Source of the DNA: Martelella alba
GTDB taxonomy: Bacteria > Pseudomonadota > Gammaproteobacteria > Enterobacterales > Enterobacteriaceae
DNA length: 64,000 nucleotides
Direction: 5' to 3'
Assembly: GCF_005217455.1 (NCBI RefSeq)
Contig: NZ_SZPQ01000009.1
Span: 62,001-126,000 of the forward strand
Made by a program: the position numbers and the translations under genes. The notes under the pieces are model-generated. The model searched no databases. It was not told where the DNA came from and saw nothing but the letters and a program-made list of their open reading frames with translations. Of the stretch, positions 34,309 to 45,090 are shown piece by piece (the stretch's first letter is position 1; each line of letters opens with the position of its first letter).

Positions 34309-36642
34309 ATGAAGCAAATCCGCCTGCTGGCGCAATACTATGTCGACTTGATGGTCAAACTGGGTCTGGTGCGCTTCTCGCTGCTGCTGGCATCGGCGCT
34401 GGTGGTGTTGGCGATGATAGTCCAGATGGCCGTTACCATGTTGTTGCGCGGCGAAGTGGAAAGCATTGATGTGGTGCGGTCCATATTTTTCGGCCTGCTT
34501 ATCACGCCCTGGGCGGTGTATTTCTTATCCGTGGTGGTCGAACAGTTGGAGGAATCGCGTCAGCGACTGTCGCGGCTGGTGGACAAGCTTGAGGAGATGC
34601 GTAATCGCGATCTGCTGCTCAACCAGCAATTACAGGATAATATCACCCACCTCAATCAGGAAATCGCCGATCGCGGAAAGGCCGAGGAAGCCCGCCGGGG
34701 CGCCATGGGCAAACTGACCGAGGAAATGGCGCGCCGTGAACAGGCGCAGATTGAACTGGAACAGCAATCCTCCCTGCTGCGTTCGTTTCTGGACGCGTCC
34801 CCCGACCTGGTGTATTACCGCAACGAAAATAAGGAATTTTCCGGCTGCAACCGGGCGATGGAACTGCTGGTGGGGAAGAGCGAAAAACAACTGATCGGCT
34901 TGACGCCGCGGGACGTTTATCCGCCGGAAACCGCTGAAAAGGTGATTGAGACCGATGAAAAGGTCTTCCGGCACAATGTGTCATTGACCTATGAACAGTG
35001 GCTGGTCTACCCGGATGGCCGCCGGGCCTGTTTTGAACTGCGCAAGGTGCCGTTTTACGATCGGGTCGGCAAGCGGCACGGCCTGATGGGATTCGGCCGT
35101 GATATCACTGAGCGCAAGCGCTATCAGGACGCGCTGGAAAACGCCAGCCGGGAAAAAACCACGTTTATCTCTACCATCAGCCATGAATTGCGCACGCCCT
35201 TAAACGGCATCGTCGGCTTGAGCCGCATCCTGCTGGATACCGAACTCGACAAAGAACAGTTGAATTATCTCAAGACTATCCATGTCAGCGCCATTACGCT
35301 TGGCAATATCTTCAACGATATTATCGAGATGGATAAAATGGAACGCCGGCATGTTCAACTGGACAACCAGCCTTTGGACTTTACCGCCTTCCTGGTCGAT
35401 CTGGAGAATCTGTCCGGCCTGCTGGTGCAACCCAAGGGGTTGCAATTGGTCACCGAAACCCAAGATCCCTTGCCGCGCAATATCCTTGCCGATGGCACCC
35501 GGTTGCGACAGATTCTGTGGAATCTGATCGGCAATGCGGTGAAATTTACCCGCGAGGGCCGCATTACTTTGCGTGTTCGCCGCGAGGAAGGGGATGTGCT
35601 TTGTTTCGAGGTGGAGGATTCCGGGATTGGCATTCCCGATGAAGAACAAAACAAAATTTTCGCCATGTACTATCAGGTCAAGGACCAGCAAGGCGGCAAA
35701 CCGGCCACCGGTACCGGTATCGGCCTGGCGGTATCCAAACGGCTGGCGCAGGCCATGGGCGGCGATATTCGGGTCAAAAGCGTTCTCGGCAAAGGCTCCT
35801 GTTTCATCCTGACAGTGGTGGCGCCGGAAGTGGAGCCGGCACAACCGGATCAGGACGACGCATTGCCGTTGCCGGCGCTGAATGTGCTGTTGGTCGAGGA
35901 TATTGAACTCAACGTGGTGGTGGCGCGCTCTGTGCTGGAAAAACTGGGCAGCAGCGTGGATGTGGCCATGAACGGCCGCGATGCGCTGGCCATGTTCGAT
36001 CCCGACGAATACGATCTGGTCTTGCTGGACATTCAATTACCCGATATGACTGGCCTGGATATTTCCCGCCAGTTGCGCCAACGCTATGGCGACAGGCCGC
36101 TGCCGCCGCTGATTGCCCTGACCGCCAATGTATTGAAAGACAAAAGGGAGTACCTGGACGCCGGTATGAATGACGTGCTGAGCAAGCCGCTGGCGGTACC
36201 GGCGCTCACCGCCATGATACAAAAGTTCTGGGATCGGCCGGCCGGCCGGCCGGCGGCGTCTTCGGCGGCGGCCCCGGACCCCGTCGCACGGGACATTCTG
36301 GATATCCCCATGCTTGAGCAATATCTGGAATTGGTGGGGCCGTCGTTGATAACCCAGAACCTGGAAATGTTCGAAAAGATGATGCCAGGCTATTTGGCCG
36401 CACTGGACAGCGCTTTGCAATCCGGCGATGACAAGGCTATTGCCGAGGAGGGCCATAAAATCAAAGGCGCCGCCGGTTCCATTGGCTTGATGCGTTTGCG
36501 ACAGGTGGCCCAGTGCATCCAGGCGGACCAGGAGCCGGACTGGCGGAAGCATGTGCGCGGCTGGGCGGACGAACTGCAAAGCAAGTGGCAAAACGACGTG
36601 GACGTGCTGCGGGATTGGGCGGAACAAGCTGGGAAAAAATGA
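34309..36642 (+). CDS. arcB: Aerobic respiration control sensor kinase ArcB
   Basis: A 777-residue tripartite sensor kinase. Two membrane helices (residues ~23-75), a coiled coil, and a PAS domain with both redox cysteines Cys180 and Cys241 are followed by the transmitter with His292 (SHELRTPLNG), a receiver with Asp574 (LLDIQLPDMTG) and an HPt domain with His716 (EEGHKIKGAAGS). All phosphorelay and quinone-sensing residues are intact. It phosphorylates ArcA under low oxygen. Start at 34309 with AAGGAAG upstream. The 3' end overlaps the ArcZ terminator. Confidence 0.97.
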   Translation: MKQIRLLAQYYVDLMVKLGLVRFSLLLASALVVLAMIVQMAVTMLLRGEVESIDVVRSIFFGLLITPWAVYFLSVVVEQLEESRQRLSRLVDKLEEMRNRDLLLNQQLQDNITHLNQEIADRGKAEEARRGAMGKLTEEMARREQAQIELEQQSSLLRSFLDASPDLVYYRNENKEFSGCNRAMELLVGKSEKQLIGLTPRDVYPPETAEKVIETDEKVFRHNVSLTYEQWLVYPDGRRACFELRKVPFYDRVGKRHGLMGFGRDITERKRYQDALENASREKTTFISTISHELRTPLNGIVGLSRILLDTELDKEQLNYLKTIHVSAITLGNIFNDIIEMDKMERRHVQLDNQPLDFTAFLVDLENLSGLLVQPKGLQLVTETQDPLPRNILADGTRLRQILWNLIGNAVKFTREGRITLRVRREEGDVLCFEVEDSGIGIPDEEQNKIFAMYYQVKDQQGGKPATGTGIGLAVSKRLAQAMGGDIRVKSVLGKGSCFILTVVAPEVEPAQPDQDDALPLPALNVLLVEDIELNVVVARSVLEKLGSSVDVAMNGRDALAMFDPDEYDLVLLDIQLPDMTGLDISRQLRQRYGDRPLPPLIALTANVLKDKREYLDAGMNDVLSKPLAVPALTAMIQKFWDRPAGRPAASSAAAPDPVARDILDIPMLEQYLELVGPSLITQNLEMFEKMMPGYLAALDSALQSGDDKAIAEEGHKIKGAAGSIGLMRLRQVAQCIQADQEPDWRKHVRGWADELQSKWQNDVDVLRDWAEQAGKK

Positions 36643-36755
36643 CCCCGACCTAAGCCGGGGTGCGCGAATATAGCGCCAACACCAGGGAAACTGATTCTCG
36701 CCGTGCGTTCTTGGACATCATTGTCGGCAAGTGCAAAATTCGATTAGCGGTAGTA
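36634..36755 (-). ncRNA. arcZ: Hfq-binding small RNA ArcZ (SraH)
   Basis: On the minus strand the sequence TTTCCCTGGTGTTGGCGC, then ATTCGCGCACCCCGG...GGGGTCATTTTTT, matches the E. coli ArcZ seed and terminator almost exactly. The U-run and 3' stem overlap the last two codons and stop of arcB on the other strand. The 5' half is strongly diverged, so the 5' end given (about 122 nt in total) is a guess from the E. coli length. ArcZ activates rpoS, represses flhDC and others, and base-pairs with arcB mRNA; processing just before the seed makes the active short form. Confidence 0.88.
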
Positions 36756-36867
36756 TCAACATAGCAAAAGAACGAGATAATGTTACAAGAACCATTAAAA
36801 TTTGGGATGTAGAATAGACTTTGTCAATAGAAATAATATTTTGACCCCTATGACAGAAGGTAGATCT

Positions 36868-37521
36868 ATGCAACGGGTGGGCCTGGTTCTGTGCGGCTGC
36901 GGCGTCAATGACGGCAGCGATATCCATGAAACAGTACTGACGCAACTGGCTTTGGAGCGGGCCGGGGCCGAGGTGATCTGCTTCGCGCCCGACCGGCCGC
37001 AATCCATGGTTATCGATCATATCACCGGCAATGCGGTGACGGCGTCGCGCGGCATGCTTGCGGAATCGGCGCGTCTGGCTCATGGCCCGGTACATCCGCT
37101 GGCGGCCGCCCGAGCTGATGAACTGGACGCCTTGATTGTACCCGGCGGCGCCGGCGCGGTCCGCAATTTTAGCGATATCGCCGAACAGGGGGTGGAGGGG
37201 GACGTCGATGATGATTTACGACAGTTGGCCCGCCAAATTCATAAGCAGGGAAAGCCGTTGGGCTTTATTTGCATTGCCCCCGCCTTGCTGCCGAAAATTC
37301 TGGATGTGCCGCTGCGGTTGACTATCGGCAATGATAACGACACGGCGGAGCTTATCGACGCCATGGGCGCGATTCATGTGGTGTGCCCGGTGGAGGATAT
37401 CGTGATTGACGCCGAGCACAAGGTGATAACCACGCCGGGCAATATGCTGGCGACCTCGCTTTGCGATCTGGCCAAAGGCATCGACAAACTGGTGAACCGC
37501 GTGCTGGAAATGTGTGAATGA
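36868..37521 (+). CDS. elbB: DJ-1/PfpI-family glyoxalase-like protein ElbB
   Basis: A 217-residue class I glutamine amidotransferase-fold protein (ElbB/GatD-like). [23 protein letters not shown] and the nucleophile-elbow region [13 protein letters not shown] are conserved. The E. coli protein is a weak glyoxalase III. Start at 36868 follows AGAAGGTAGATCT; an in-frame ATG 18 bases upstream is an alternative. Overlaps mtgA by 4 bases. Confidence 0.93.
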   Translation: MQRVGLVLCGCGVNDGSDIHETVLTQLALERAGAEVICFAPDRPQSMVIDHITGNAVTASRGMLAESARLAHGPVHPLAAARADELDALIVPGGAGAVRNFSDIAEQGVEGDVDDDLRQLARQIHKQGKPLGFICIAPALLPKILDVPLRLTIGNDNDTAELIDAMGAIHVVCPVEDIVIDAEHKVITTPGNMLATSLCDLAKGIDKLVNRVLEMCE

Positions 37522-38252
37522 GGCCCCGGTTCCGCCTTATACCGTCTTGGGCGCGGTGGGTATCGCGCTGGTTGCTGCGCGGGTGCGTCGTACTGGCGGC
37601 GGTCTGGCTGGCGGCCATTGCGCTGTTTTCGTTCTTGCCGGTACCTTTTTCGGCGGTGATGGCGGAGCGTCAGATAGGCGCGTGGTCGCGCGGCGATACG
37701 CACTATGTCGCGCATTCCGATTGGGTGGCGATGGATGATATCGCCCCGGCCATGGCCCTGGCGGTGATAGCGGCGGAAGATCAGAAATTTCCCTGGCATT
37801 GGGGGTTCGACATTGAAGCCATTCAGGCGGCCGTCGCGCATAACGAGCACAGCCAGCGTGTTCGCGGTGCTTCGACCCTATCGCAGCAAACCGCTAAGAA
37901 TGTGTTGCTCTGGGATGGGCGGAGTTGGCTAAGAAAGGGATTGGAAGCCGGCCTGACCTTGGCGCTGGAGGCTGTTTGGACCAAACGGCGGATCCTGACC
38001 GTTTACCTGAATGTGGCTGAATTCGGCCGGGGCACATTCGGCGTGGAGGCGGCGGCGCGGCGTTTTTTCCACAAACCGGCCAGCCGACTGACCCCGGCGG
38101 AGGCGGCGCTGCTGGCGGCGGTGCTGCCCAATCCGCTGCATTATCGCGTCGACGCGCCTTCAGCCTATGTTCGTATGCGGCAACAGTGGATTTTGCGGCA
38201 GATGCGCCAGATGGGCGGCGATGGGTTCCTGCGGCAAAACCATTTGCGCTAG
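37518..38252 (+). CDS. mtgA: Monofunctional biosynthetic peptidoglycan transglycosylase
   Basis: A 244-residue GT51 glycosyltransferase that polymerises lipid II. One N-terminal membrane anchor (~20-40), then catalytic Glu in [26 protein letters not shown] and [17 protein letters not shown] motifs. There is no transpeptidase domain. ATGA coupling with elbB. Confidence 0.96.
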   Translation: MRPRFRLIPSWARWVSRWLLRGCVVLAAVWLAAIALFSFLPVPFSAVMAERQIGAWSRGDTHYVAHSDWVAMDDIAPAMALAVIAAEDQKFPWHWGFDIEAIQAAVAHNEHSQRVRGASTLSQQTAKNVLLWDGRSWLRKGLEAGLTLALEAVWTKRRILTVYLNVAEFGRGTFGVEAAARRFFHKPASRLTPAEAALLAAVLPNPLHYRVDAPSAYVRMRQQWILRQMRQMGGDGFLRQNHLR

Positions 38253-38278
38253 CCGGTTCATGGCGGCGATGAACCGGC
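38252..38278. terminator. Bidirectional hairpin between mtgA and dolP
   Basis: GCCGGTTCAT - 7-base loop - ATGAACCGGC: a perfect 10-bp stem overlapping the mtgA stop and lying just outside the convergent dolP stop. U-runs are poor, so strength is uncertain. Confidence 0.55.
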
Positions 38279-38287
38279 GATAACGGT

Positions 38288-38863
38288 CTATTTCACATAG
38301 GTGAACGCGGTAGTGACATGGGTCACGCCGCTGACCCTGCTGGCGATTTGCGCCGCTGCCCGCCCTTCTTGTTCGGTAACCAGTCCCAGCAGGAAGACCT
38401 CTCCGTTTTCCGTCGTCACCTTCACGTTGGAGGATTTCACCTGATCGCTGGCCAGCAACTGCGAGCGGACCTTAGTGGTAATCCAGGTATCCATTGAGGC
38501 GCGGCCGATGCTGATGGGTTGGCCCCGGCGTATTTCGTTGTACACCTCGCTGGTGCCCTCAACGCCGACGGCGATCTGTTTGGCGCGGTTCGCCAGCGCA
38601 TCTGAAGGCGATTGGCCGGTCAACAAGACTTTGCCTTGATAGGCGGTGACCGATATACGGGTTTCTTTCTTTAATTGCTGATCCTTGCCCAGCGCATTGC
38701 TGACACGTGCTTCCAGCGTGCCGTCGTCGACCTGGGTGCCTACGGTACGCGGATCCGTGGCGGCCTTGGTGGCCACCGCGGCGCTACCGACCACCACGGC
38801 GCCAAGGCATCCCTGTAGCAGCAGGGCGGTACACAGTAGTACAAATGGGTAAAACACCTTCAT
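38288..38863 (-). CDS. dolP: Outer-membrane lipoprotein DolP (YraP), double BON domain
   Basis: A 191-residue lipoprotein. The signal and lipobox are in VLLCTALLLQGCLG (Cys19-20 area), followed by two BON domains (~45-115 and ~125-190). DolP guards outer-membrane integrity, binds anionic phospholipid at division sites and supports BamA. It is downstream of diaA and is part of the sigma-E regulon in E. coli. Confidence 0.95.
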   Translation of the reverse strand: MKVFYPFVLLCTALLLQGCLGAVVVGSAAVATKAATDPRTVGTQVDDGTLEARVSNALGKDQQLKKETRISVTAYQGKVLLTGQSPSDALANRAKQIAVGVEGTSEVYNEIRRGQPISIGRASMDTWITTKVRSQLLASDQVKSSNVKVTTENGEVFLLGLVTEQEGRAAAQIASRVSGVTHVTTAFTYVK

Positions 38864-38872
38864 TTGAGCTCC

Positions 38873-39463
38873 TTAATCGTCCTGGTGAGGAAATAATGCA
38901 TTATCAATTAAATCGCATAAACAGTTCACCGTCAGCATGTGCATTTCCTGTATGCGCGCGCTGCGGTGCGAGGGAATGCGGATTTCCACATCCTGCGGGC
39001 CGAGCAGGCCGGCCAGCTCGCCGCCATCATAACCTGTCAAGGCGATAATGGTCATGTCCCGGGTCACAGCGGCTTCAACCGCCTGAACGATATCACGGCT
39101 GTTGCCGCGAATGGAGATGGCGAGCAAAATATCACCGGCCTGGCCGAGGGCGCGAACTTGCTTGGCGTAGATTTCCTGATGCAGCCTGTCGTTGGCGATT
39201 GCGGTCAGTACAACGCTGTCGGCGTTTAGCGCCACGGCGGGCAGACTGGGGCGTTCGGTCTCGTAGCGGTTAATCATACTGGCGGCGAAATGCTGGGCAT
39301 TGGCGGCGGAGGTTCCGTTACCGCAACAGAGAATTTTATTGCCATTGAGCAACGTATGAACCAGCGCGGTGGCGGCGCGGGAGATGGCGTCCGGCAGCGC
39401 TTCGGCCGCCGCGATCTGGGTTTGGATGCTTTCCGTGAAACAGCCTTTGATTCTTTCCAGCAC
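38873..39463 (-). CDS. diaA: DnaA initiator-associating protein DiaA
   Basis: A 196-residue SIS-domain protein ([20 protein letters not shown]) that tetramerises and promotes DnaA loading at oriC. Starts with GTG at 39463 (CAC on the plus strand). Its sequence is close to E. coli throughout. It sits between yraN and dolP as in E. coli. Confidence 0.95.
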   Translation of the reverse strand: MLERIKGCFTESIQTQIAAAEALPDAISRAATALVHTLLNGNKILCCGNGTSAANAQHFAASMINRYETERPSLPAVALNADSVVLTAIANDRLHQEIYAKQVRALGQAGDILLAISIRGNSRDIVQAVEAAVTRDMTIIALTGYDGGELAGLLGPQDVEIRIPSHRSARIQEMHMLTVNCLCDLIDNALFPHQDD

Positions 39464-39500
39464 AGTCGTTAACCTAATCTAAATGATGAATAAAACGCCT

Positions 39501-39896
39501 TTATCCTGAGGCGCCGAAGGCGTCCTGCACCCATTCTATCCGGTGACGGGTGATGGCCAGAACATCGAAACGGCAAGCGGATGTGTCAAAACTGCCGCCC
39601 TGGCGCAACAGCCAAATCGCCGCCGCCCGCAATAAGCGACGCTGTTTACGCGGCGTGATACTTTCGGCGGCGTCGCCAAAGTCGCCATTTCGGCGATAAC
39701 GCACTTCGACGAACACCCAGGCACAATCATCCTGCATGATTAAATCGATTTCGCCGCCGCGAACCTGCATATTGGCGGCGACAAACCGCAGGCCGGCTTG
39801 TTCCAGATAACGGCGCGCATGGGCTTCCGCCAGCGCGCCGGATTGTCGGCGGCTCAGGACACCGGCACCAGTTGTCCTTGTTGATATTTCAGCCAA
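39501..39896 (-). CDS. yraN: UPF0102 endonuclease-like protein YraN
   Basis: A 131-residue restriction-endonuclease-fold family protein ([12 protein letters not shown]...FVEVRYRR is the PD-(D/E)xK-like core). No ATG precedes the conserved domain. I take TTG at 39896, which has AGGAAG five bases upstream and gives exactly the E. coli length; another TTG at 39920 is possible. Either way the start lies within the lpoA 3' end, so the two are translationally coupled. Confidence 0.85.
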   Translation of the reverse strand: MAEISTRTTGAGVLSRRQSGALAEAHARRYLEQAGLRFVAANMQVRGGEIDLIMQDDCAWVFVEVRYRRNGDFGDAAESITPRKQRRLLRAAAIWLLRQGGSFDTSACRFDVLAITRHRIEWVQDAFGASG

Positions 39897-41968
39897 GACA
39901 GCTTCCTGTGAATAACGCAATCCGAATCGGCCGTCAGCACGCCGGTATCGCCGTTCACCTGATAACCGGGAAGCTGGCGGATTTCCGAGAAGTGATTGGC
40001 CAACGTCCAGGCATCCATACCCATGGCGTACAGCCGCACCAGCGAGTAATCATCTTTGAACTGGGCGCTCGCCTGTTGCATCAGCGCCGGATTGGCCCCC
40101 GTCAGCAGCGGGATATCGCTGAACTCCAGCCCTTCCATTTCCAGCCGGTAGTCCGGCCCGGCATCAGCCTGATAACTCCGCGAACTGGCATACAGGCCCA
40201 ACTGCGCCCGAGAACTGACCCGTAAATCGATCATGGGCTTGATCAGCGCGAGATCGGACGGCGGCGCGATAATATAAACCGCGTCCACCGGACCGCCGCT
40301 GGCGGAGGGCGAAACCGCCGCGTCGTCGGTCGGGGCCGGCAGGGTCAGTCCGGCAACCGAGACCGCCTGCGGCTGCGCGCCGGCGGCCGGCGTCGTCGGA
40401 ACCGGCTGACCGGTAAGCTGGATCCCGCCGCCGCCGTTAAGCGCCTGCTTGAGTTCGGCTCCCGTGCCGATGCGCTGTTCCAGCACCGTGCCGCCGCCGG
40501 CCTTGGTCCAGGCATCGGCGAAGGCTTTAACGATCCGATCGCCGAGCGAGCCGTAAGGCACCAGCAGCAAGGGTTGTTGTCTGTGCTGCCGAAAAATGTG
40601 ATTGGCCGCGTCGCGCGCTTCGTCCTCGGGCGAAAGCGAGAAGTAGCAGATATTCGGCCGGTTTTGCAAATTCTCCGGCTGATTGAGCGCCAAAACGTTC
40701 AGCGGGCTGGAACGGGTATAAAGCTGCTCCACCTCGCTCTTGAGCAGCGGACCGACAATCACCTTGGCGCCGTCTTGTTGCGCCTGGGCCAGCAATGCCG
40801 GCAGGGGTTGCGACGCGGTATCGTAGATTTTCACCGCCGGTCCGCCGCTTGTCCCCGACAGCGTTTGGGCGGCGGCCTGGGGCGCGGCGGCGATGGCCGG
40901 TTGGCCCGTCGCATCCGTCTGGCCGGTCGGCGACGAGGGCGCGGGGGCGGCGGACGGCGGTTCGCCGTTCGCCGTGGCTTGACCGTTCACGGGCAGGCCG
41001 TTCGCCGTGGCTTGACCGTCTACGGGCAGGCCGTTCGCCGTGGCTTGACCGTTCACGGGCAGGCCGTTCGCCATGGTTGGACCGCCCGCGGGCTGCCCGA
41101 TGGCTGAGGCGCCGTTTTTCGCGGCGTTGAAGCCTTGTTCAATGGCGTTGGCGAACACCAGCGCCTGACCGCTCATGGGCAGGAACAACGCGATTTGCCC
41201 GGTGGCCGAAGGCTGGTAATTCTGCACCTGGGTGAGCTGGGCGGGCAGGGATTTGGCCGCCGGATTATGCGGATAACGGGTCTGCCAGTCCTTGATGCCG
41301 GCTTGCAGCAGCGTGGGATTCTGTCTGTTGTCCTGATAGACGTGCAACAGATCCAGCCAGCCTTGCAGAACATTCTCATCGGCGTTGATGGTGAGGTTAT
41401 TCAGCGTCTGGGGCGGCAAAGACAGCAACGTTTGCCAGGTACGGTCGATATTTTGCTGATGAGCCTGGCCTTGCAACAGCGGCTCCTGGGCGATATAGGC
41501 GCGGACCAGGTCCAGGGAGGGTTGCGACTGGCCGGCGGCGATCATCGCCTGATAATAACGCGCCCGTTGATCGGCGTTAAGCCGGGTGCTGTCCAGCTTT
41601 TGCAGCAGGTTGGTCGCGTCCTGGGGGCGATTTTGCGCCACCGCCAGCTCGGCGGAAAGCAGCAGGCTTTCGCGCCGCTGGGCATCGCTGATTTGTTGCG
41701 GCAGCGCGCCCAGTTGCTGTTGCGCCTGATCCAGACGCCCCTCTTTGATTAATGCGCCGATGGCGAGCAATTGGTAGGCGGTCTTGTTATCATTGCCCGC
41801 CTGTCGCATTTGTTGTAAGTAATAGTCGGCGTTGGCGCCGGGCTGGATGGCGGTGGTGCCGGCCGGGCTTTGCGGCGCCTGGCCGGAACAGGCGGCCAAT
41901 ATCAGTGCGGCCAGCACGGCGGGTAACAGACGTCCTGTTTTGAATCCCATAACAGATGAGGAAGGCAT
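39854..41968 (-). CDS. lpoA: Outer-membrane lipoprotein LpoA, activator of PBP1a
   Basis: A 704-residue lipoprotein (lipobox ALILAACSG). The N-terminal TPR-like domain (~35-260) and C-terminal Leu/Ile/Val-binding-fold domain (~265-704, [16 protein letters not shown] onward) activate MrcA. An inserted low-complexity linker contains a tandem repeat (A-N-G-L-P-V-N/D-G-Q-A-T). Ends VPVS as in E. coli. The start is the first Met; Met7 is an alternative. Divergent from rsmI. Confidence 0.95.
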   Translation of the reverse strand: MPSSSVMGFKTGRLLPAVLAALILAACSGQAPQSPAGTTAIQPGANADYYLQQMRQAGNDNKTAYQLLAIGALIKEGRLDQAQQQLGALPQQISDAQRRESLLLSAELAVAQNRPQDATNLLQKLDSTRLNADQRARYYQAMIAAGQSQPSLDLVRAYIAQEPLLQGQAHQQNIDRTWQTLLSLPPQTLNNLTINADENVLQGWLDLLHVYQDNRQNPTLLQAGIKDWQTRYPHNPAAKSLPAQLTQVQNYQPSATGQIALFLPMSGQALVFANAIEQGFNAAKNGASAIGQPAGGPTMANGLPVNGQATANGLPVDGQATANGLPVNGQATANGEPPSAAPAPSSPTGQTDATGQPAIAAAPQAAAQTLSGTSGGPAVKIYDTASQPLPALLAQAQQDGAKVIVGPLLKSEVEQLYTRSSPLNVLALNQPENLQNRPNICYFSLSPEDEARDAANHIFRQHRQQPLLLVPYGSLGDRIVKAFADAWTKAGGGTVLEQRIGTGAELKQALNGGGGIQLTGQPVPTTPAAGAQPQAVSVAGLTLPAPTDDAAVSPSASGGPVDAVYIIAPPSDLALIKPMIDLRVSSRAQLGLYASSRSYQADAGPDYRLEMEGLEFSDIPLLTGANPALMQQASAQFKDDYSLVRLYAMGMDAWTLANHFSEIRQLPGYQVNGDTGVLTADSDCVIHRKLSWLKYQQGQLVPVS
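40967..41098 (-). repeat. 33-bp tandem repeat inside lpoA
   Basis: Three near-identical 33-bp units (40967-40999, 41000-41032, 41033-41065) and a diverged fourth encode 11-residue copies of ANGLPV(N/D)GQAT in the linker of LpoA's C-terminal domain. The length is a multiple of three, so copy number can change without a frameshift. Confidence 0.9.
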
Positions 41969-42029
41969 GCTGTGTCCAGTGATGTTTTTCCAAGATGCTC
42001 AATATTAAATCGGCAATCCGGATGAGACA

Positions 42030-42899
42030 ATGAATCAACACCAACAAGCGGATATTTCCGCATCAACGCTTTATGTGGTACCGACTCCCATCGGTAATCT
42101 GGAAGACATCACCCAGCGGGCGTTGTCGGTGCTTCAGGGCGTTGATCTGGTCGCCGCCGAAGATACCCGTCATACCGGTTTATTGTTACAACATTTTGCC
42201 ATAAATGCGCGCTTGTTCGCGTTACACGATCATAACGAACAGCAAAAAGCGGATGTACTGCTGGCGAAATTGCTGGAAGGGCAAAGTATAGCGCTGGTTT
42301 CCGATGCCGGCACGCCGCTTATCAATGATCCGGGCTACCATCTGGTGCGCCGTTGCCGCGAGGCCGGCGTTAACGTGGTGCCCCTGCCGGGGCCTTGCGC
42401 CGCCATTACCGCCCTGTCCGCCGCCGGCCTGCCTTCCGACCGGTTCTGTTATGAAGGCTTTTTGCCGGCCAAAAGCAAGGCGCGCCGCGATGGATTGCTG
42501 GCGCTGGCGCGGGAGCCGCGAACGCTGATTTTCTACGAATCCCCCCATCGACTGCGGGAATGCCTGCAGGATATGGCCGATGTCTGGGGACCGGAGCGCT
42601 ACGTGGTGCTGGCGCGGGAATTGACTAAAACCTGGGAGAGCATTTACGGCGCGCCGGTGGGCGAATTACTGAACTGGGTGCGGGAAGATGACAATCGCGC
42701 CCGGGGCGAAATGGTCTTGATTGTCGAAGGCGCGACGCCGGCGCGAGACAGCCTGCCGCCAGAGGCCTTGCGGACTTTGGCGTTGCTGCAAGAGGCGCTG
42801 CCGTTGAACAAGGCCGCCGCGCTGGCGGCGGAAATTCATGGCGTGAAAAAAAATGCGTTATACCGCTATGCCTTGGCGCAGCTTGGGGATGACAATTAA
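42030..42899 (+). CDS. rsmI: 16S rRNA (cytidine1402-2'-O)-methyltransferase RsmI
   Basis: A 289-residue tetrapyrrole-methylase-fold enzyme that methylates C1402 in 16S rRNA. Conserved motifs are [38 protein letters not shown] and [16 protein letters not shown]. Divergent from lpoA. Its last codons overlap the rnpB promoter. Confidence 0.97.
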   Translation: MNQHQQADISASTLYVVPTPIGNLEDITQRALSVLQGVDLVAAEDTRHTGLLLQHFAINARLFALHDHNEQQKADVLLAKLLEGQSIALVSDAGTPLINDPGYHLVRRCREAGVNVVPLPGPCAAITALSAAGLPSDRFCYEGFLPAKSKARRDGLLALAREPRTLIFYESPHRLRECLQDMADVWGPERYVVLARELTKTWESIYGAPVGELLNWVREDDNRARGEMVLIVEGATPARDSLPPEALRTLALLQEALPLNKAAALAAEIHGVKKNALYRYALAQLGDDN

Positions 42900-42917
42900 G
42901 CCAAAAGCCCTTATACT
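42889..42917 (+). promoter_or_regulatory. rnpB promoter
   Basis: ATGACA - 17 bases - TATACT lies 8 bases upstream of the RNase P RNA 5' end. The -35 element is inside the last codons of rsmI and the -10 is just after its stop. Near-consensus spacing and hexamers fit a strong constitutive promoter. Confidence 0.88.
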
Positions 42918-42924
42918 CCGCGCC

Positions 42925-43294
<370 letters not shown>

Positions 43295-43305
43295 GCTATT
43301 GCGTT

Positions 43306-43340
43306 AACCCCATGCCCGACATGGCATGGGGTTTTTTTTA
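43306..43340 (+). terminator. Intrinsic terminator of rnpB
   Basis: AACCCCATGCC - CGACAT - GGCATGGGGTT followed by a T-run. It directly abuts the convergent yhaK stop and may also serve yhaK in reverse. Confidence 0.93.
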
Positions 43341-44036
43341 ACTTGCAAGCTCAATGAGCAACGCCCGCAACGGGGTTTGGGCATGCACCCGCACTTGCCG
43401 CTCGTCATGGATAAACGCGCCGTCGCCGCAGGTCAGCGACGCCAGACTGGCGACGGGGCCGGCGATATCCGCGCTGCCGTGGATGGATTGCAGATAGGCC
43501 CGCGCGCCCGTTAACTCCTGGGTCAGGCGTTGTCCGGCGTCCAGGGCGATATGCCGAATCCAGGCCTGCTGGCGCAACTGGGCGCTGCCGTAACAGCCGT
43601 CGGGGGAAGCCAGCAGCGTTTGCGCCCGGTCGTCGATCGACAGGCGCTGGATCGCCGGATTATCCCGCCCCGGACAGGCATCCAGCCAGAGCTGCATCCG
43701 GGTGAGGGCCGTGTCGCCGATGTTATGTTCGCTGTAGTTGACGCCGGGCTGGGCGGAAATGACGATGACGTCGCCGGTGCGGGCCAGGGTGTGATGGCCT
43801 TCGCTGTCGCGGTATTCCGCCTGGCCTTGCAGGATCAGGTTGAGGATGTCCACCCGTGGATAGGTCCGCGGCTGGAAAGCGGCGCCGGGTGCCAGCACTT
43901 CCTGATTGAGCACGCGCAACGCGGCGTAACCGAGCATGCAGGGATCGAAGTAATGTCCAAAAGAAAAGGTATAGCGCGCCTGCAGCCAACCGTAATCCGC
44001 ATGGCCGCATTGCTTGGCCGTTCTATATGTAATCAT
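43338..44036 (-). CDS. yhaK: Pirin-family protein YhaK
   Basis: A 232-residue bicupin of the pirin family, close to E. coli YhaK (MITYRTAKQCGHADYGWLQARYTFSFGHYFDP). The cupin metal-ligand region with HYFDP and SEHN is present. The E. coli protein is a cytosolic possible redox marker of unknown function. It is divergent from its LysR neighbour yhaJ and likely controlled by it. Confidence 0.93.
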   Translation of the reverse strand: MITYRTAKQCGHADYGWLQARYTFSFGHYFDPCMLGYAALRVLNQEVLAPGAAFQPRTYPRVDILNLILQGQAEYRDSEGHHTLARTGDVIVISAQPGVNYSEHNIGDTALTRMQLWLDACPGRDNPAIQRLSIDDRAQTLLASPDGCYGSAQLRQQAWIRHIALDAGQRLTQELTGARAYLQSIHGSADIAGPVASLASLTCGDGAFIHDERQVRVHAQTPLRALLIELAS

Positions 44037-44176
44037 GGCGCTTTCTGCTTCTTATCGTTGATTGAGTTGTCATACTTTACTGTCGAAATTCACTCTTAAG
44101 ATTGTAAGGGTCTGGACGGCGCATTGTTAGCAAGTTAATCTGGCTGCCATATTCAAATTTTCTGAATGTGATTGAG

Positions 44177-45067
44177 ATGGCAAAAGAACGGGCGCTAACG
44201 CTGGAAGCATTGAGGGTCATGGACGCGATCGACCGGCGCGGCAGTTTCGCCGCGGCCGCCGACGAGCTGGGGCGGGTTCCCTCGGCCTTGAGCTATACCA
44301 TGCAGAAGATGGAAGAAGAACTGGACGTGGTGTTGTTCGATCGCTCAGGTCACCGCACCAAATTCACCAATGTGGGCCGGATGCTGCTGGAACGCGGCCG
44401 AATCCTGCTGGAGGCGGCGGATAAGCTCACCGCCGACGCCGAGGCGCTGGCGCGGGGCTGGGAGACGCATATCACGCTGGTCACCGAGGCGTTGGTGCCC
44501 AGCGAAAAATTTTTCCCCCTGATCAATAAACTGGCCCTTAAGGCCAATACCCAGGTGTCCCTTGTCAAGGAAGTGCTGGCCGGCGCCTGGGAACGCCTGG
44601 AGCAGGGCCGGGCGGATATCGTCATCGCGCCGGATTTGCATTTTCGCGCCTCGGCGGAAATCAACAGCCGCAAGCTTTACACCGTGCTGAATGTGTATGT
44701 GGCTCACCCGGATCATCCCATCCACCAGGAACCCGAGCCGCTTTCAGAGGTTACCCGGGTTAAATACCGGGGCATCGCCATCGCCGATACCGCCCGCGAA
44801 CGCCCGGTTCTGACGGTTCAATTGCTCGACAAGCAACAGCGTCTGACGGTCGGCACCATGCACGATAAACACCAGGCGCTGCTGGCCGGTCTGGGCGTCG
44901 CCACCATGCCCTACGATCTGGTGGCGGAGGATATCGCCGCCGGCCGCTTGCGGGTGGTCAGTCCGGAATACAGTATGGAAAGCGACGTTATCATGGCCTG
45001 GCGACGCGACAGCATGGGCGAGGCCAAATCCTGGTTTTTGCGGGAAATTCCGCGCCTGTTCGCCTAG
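44177..45067 (+). CDS. yhaJ: LysR-family regulator YhaJ
   Basis: A 296-residue LysR regulator. The N-terminal winged HTH (LRVMDAIDRRGSFAAAADELG) is followed by a type 2 periplasmic-binding-like effector domain. It is almost identical to E. coli YhaJ in the HTH. YhaJ responds to aromatic compounds (2,4-dinitrotoluene products) and in pathogenic E. coli activates type III secretion. Start ATG 44177 is preferred over an in-frame GTG at 44168. Confidence 0.93.
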   Translation: MAKERALTLEALRVMDAIDRRGSFAAAADELGRVPSALSYTMQKMEEELDVVLFDRSGHRTKFTNVGRMLLERGRILLEAADKLTADAEALARGWETHITLVTEALVPSEKFFPLINKLALKANTQVSLVKEVLAGAWERLEQGRADIVIAPDLHFRASAEINSRKLYTVLNVYVAHPDHPIHQEPEPLSEVTRVKYRGIAIADTARERPVLTVQLLDKQQRLTVGTMHDKHQALLAGLGVATMPYDLVAEDIAAGRLRVVSPEYSMESDVIMAWRRDSMGEAKSWFLREIPRLFA

Positions 45068-45090
45068 GGGCCAGCAGTCCCTATGCCGCG

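Noticed and set aside
44168-44176. GTG start for yhaJ
   Set aside because: It would add three unconserved residues; the ATG at 44177 matches the E. coli start.
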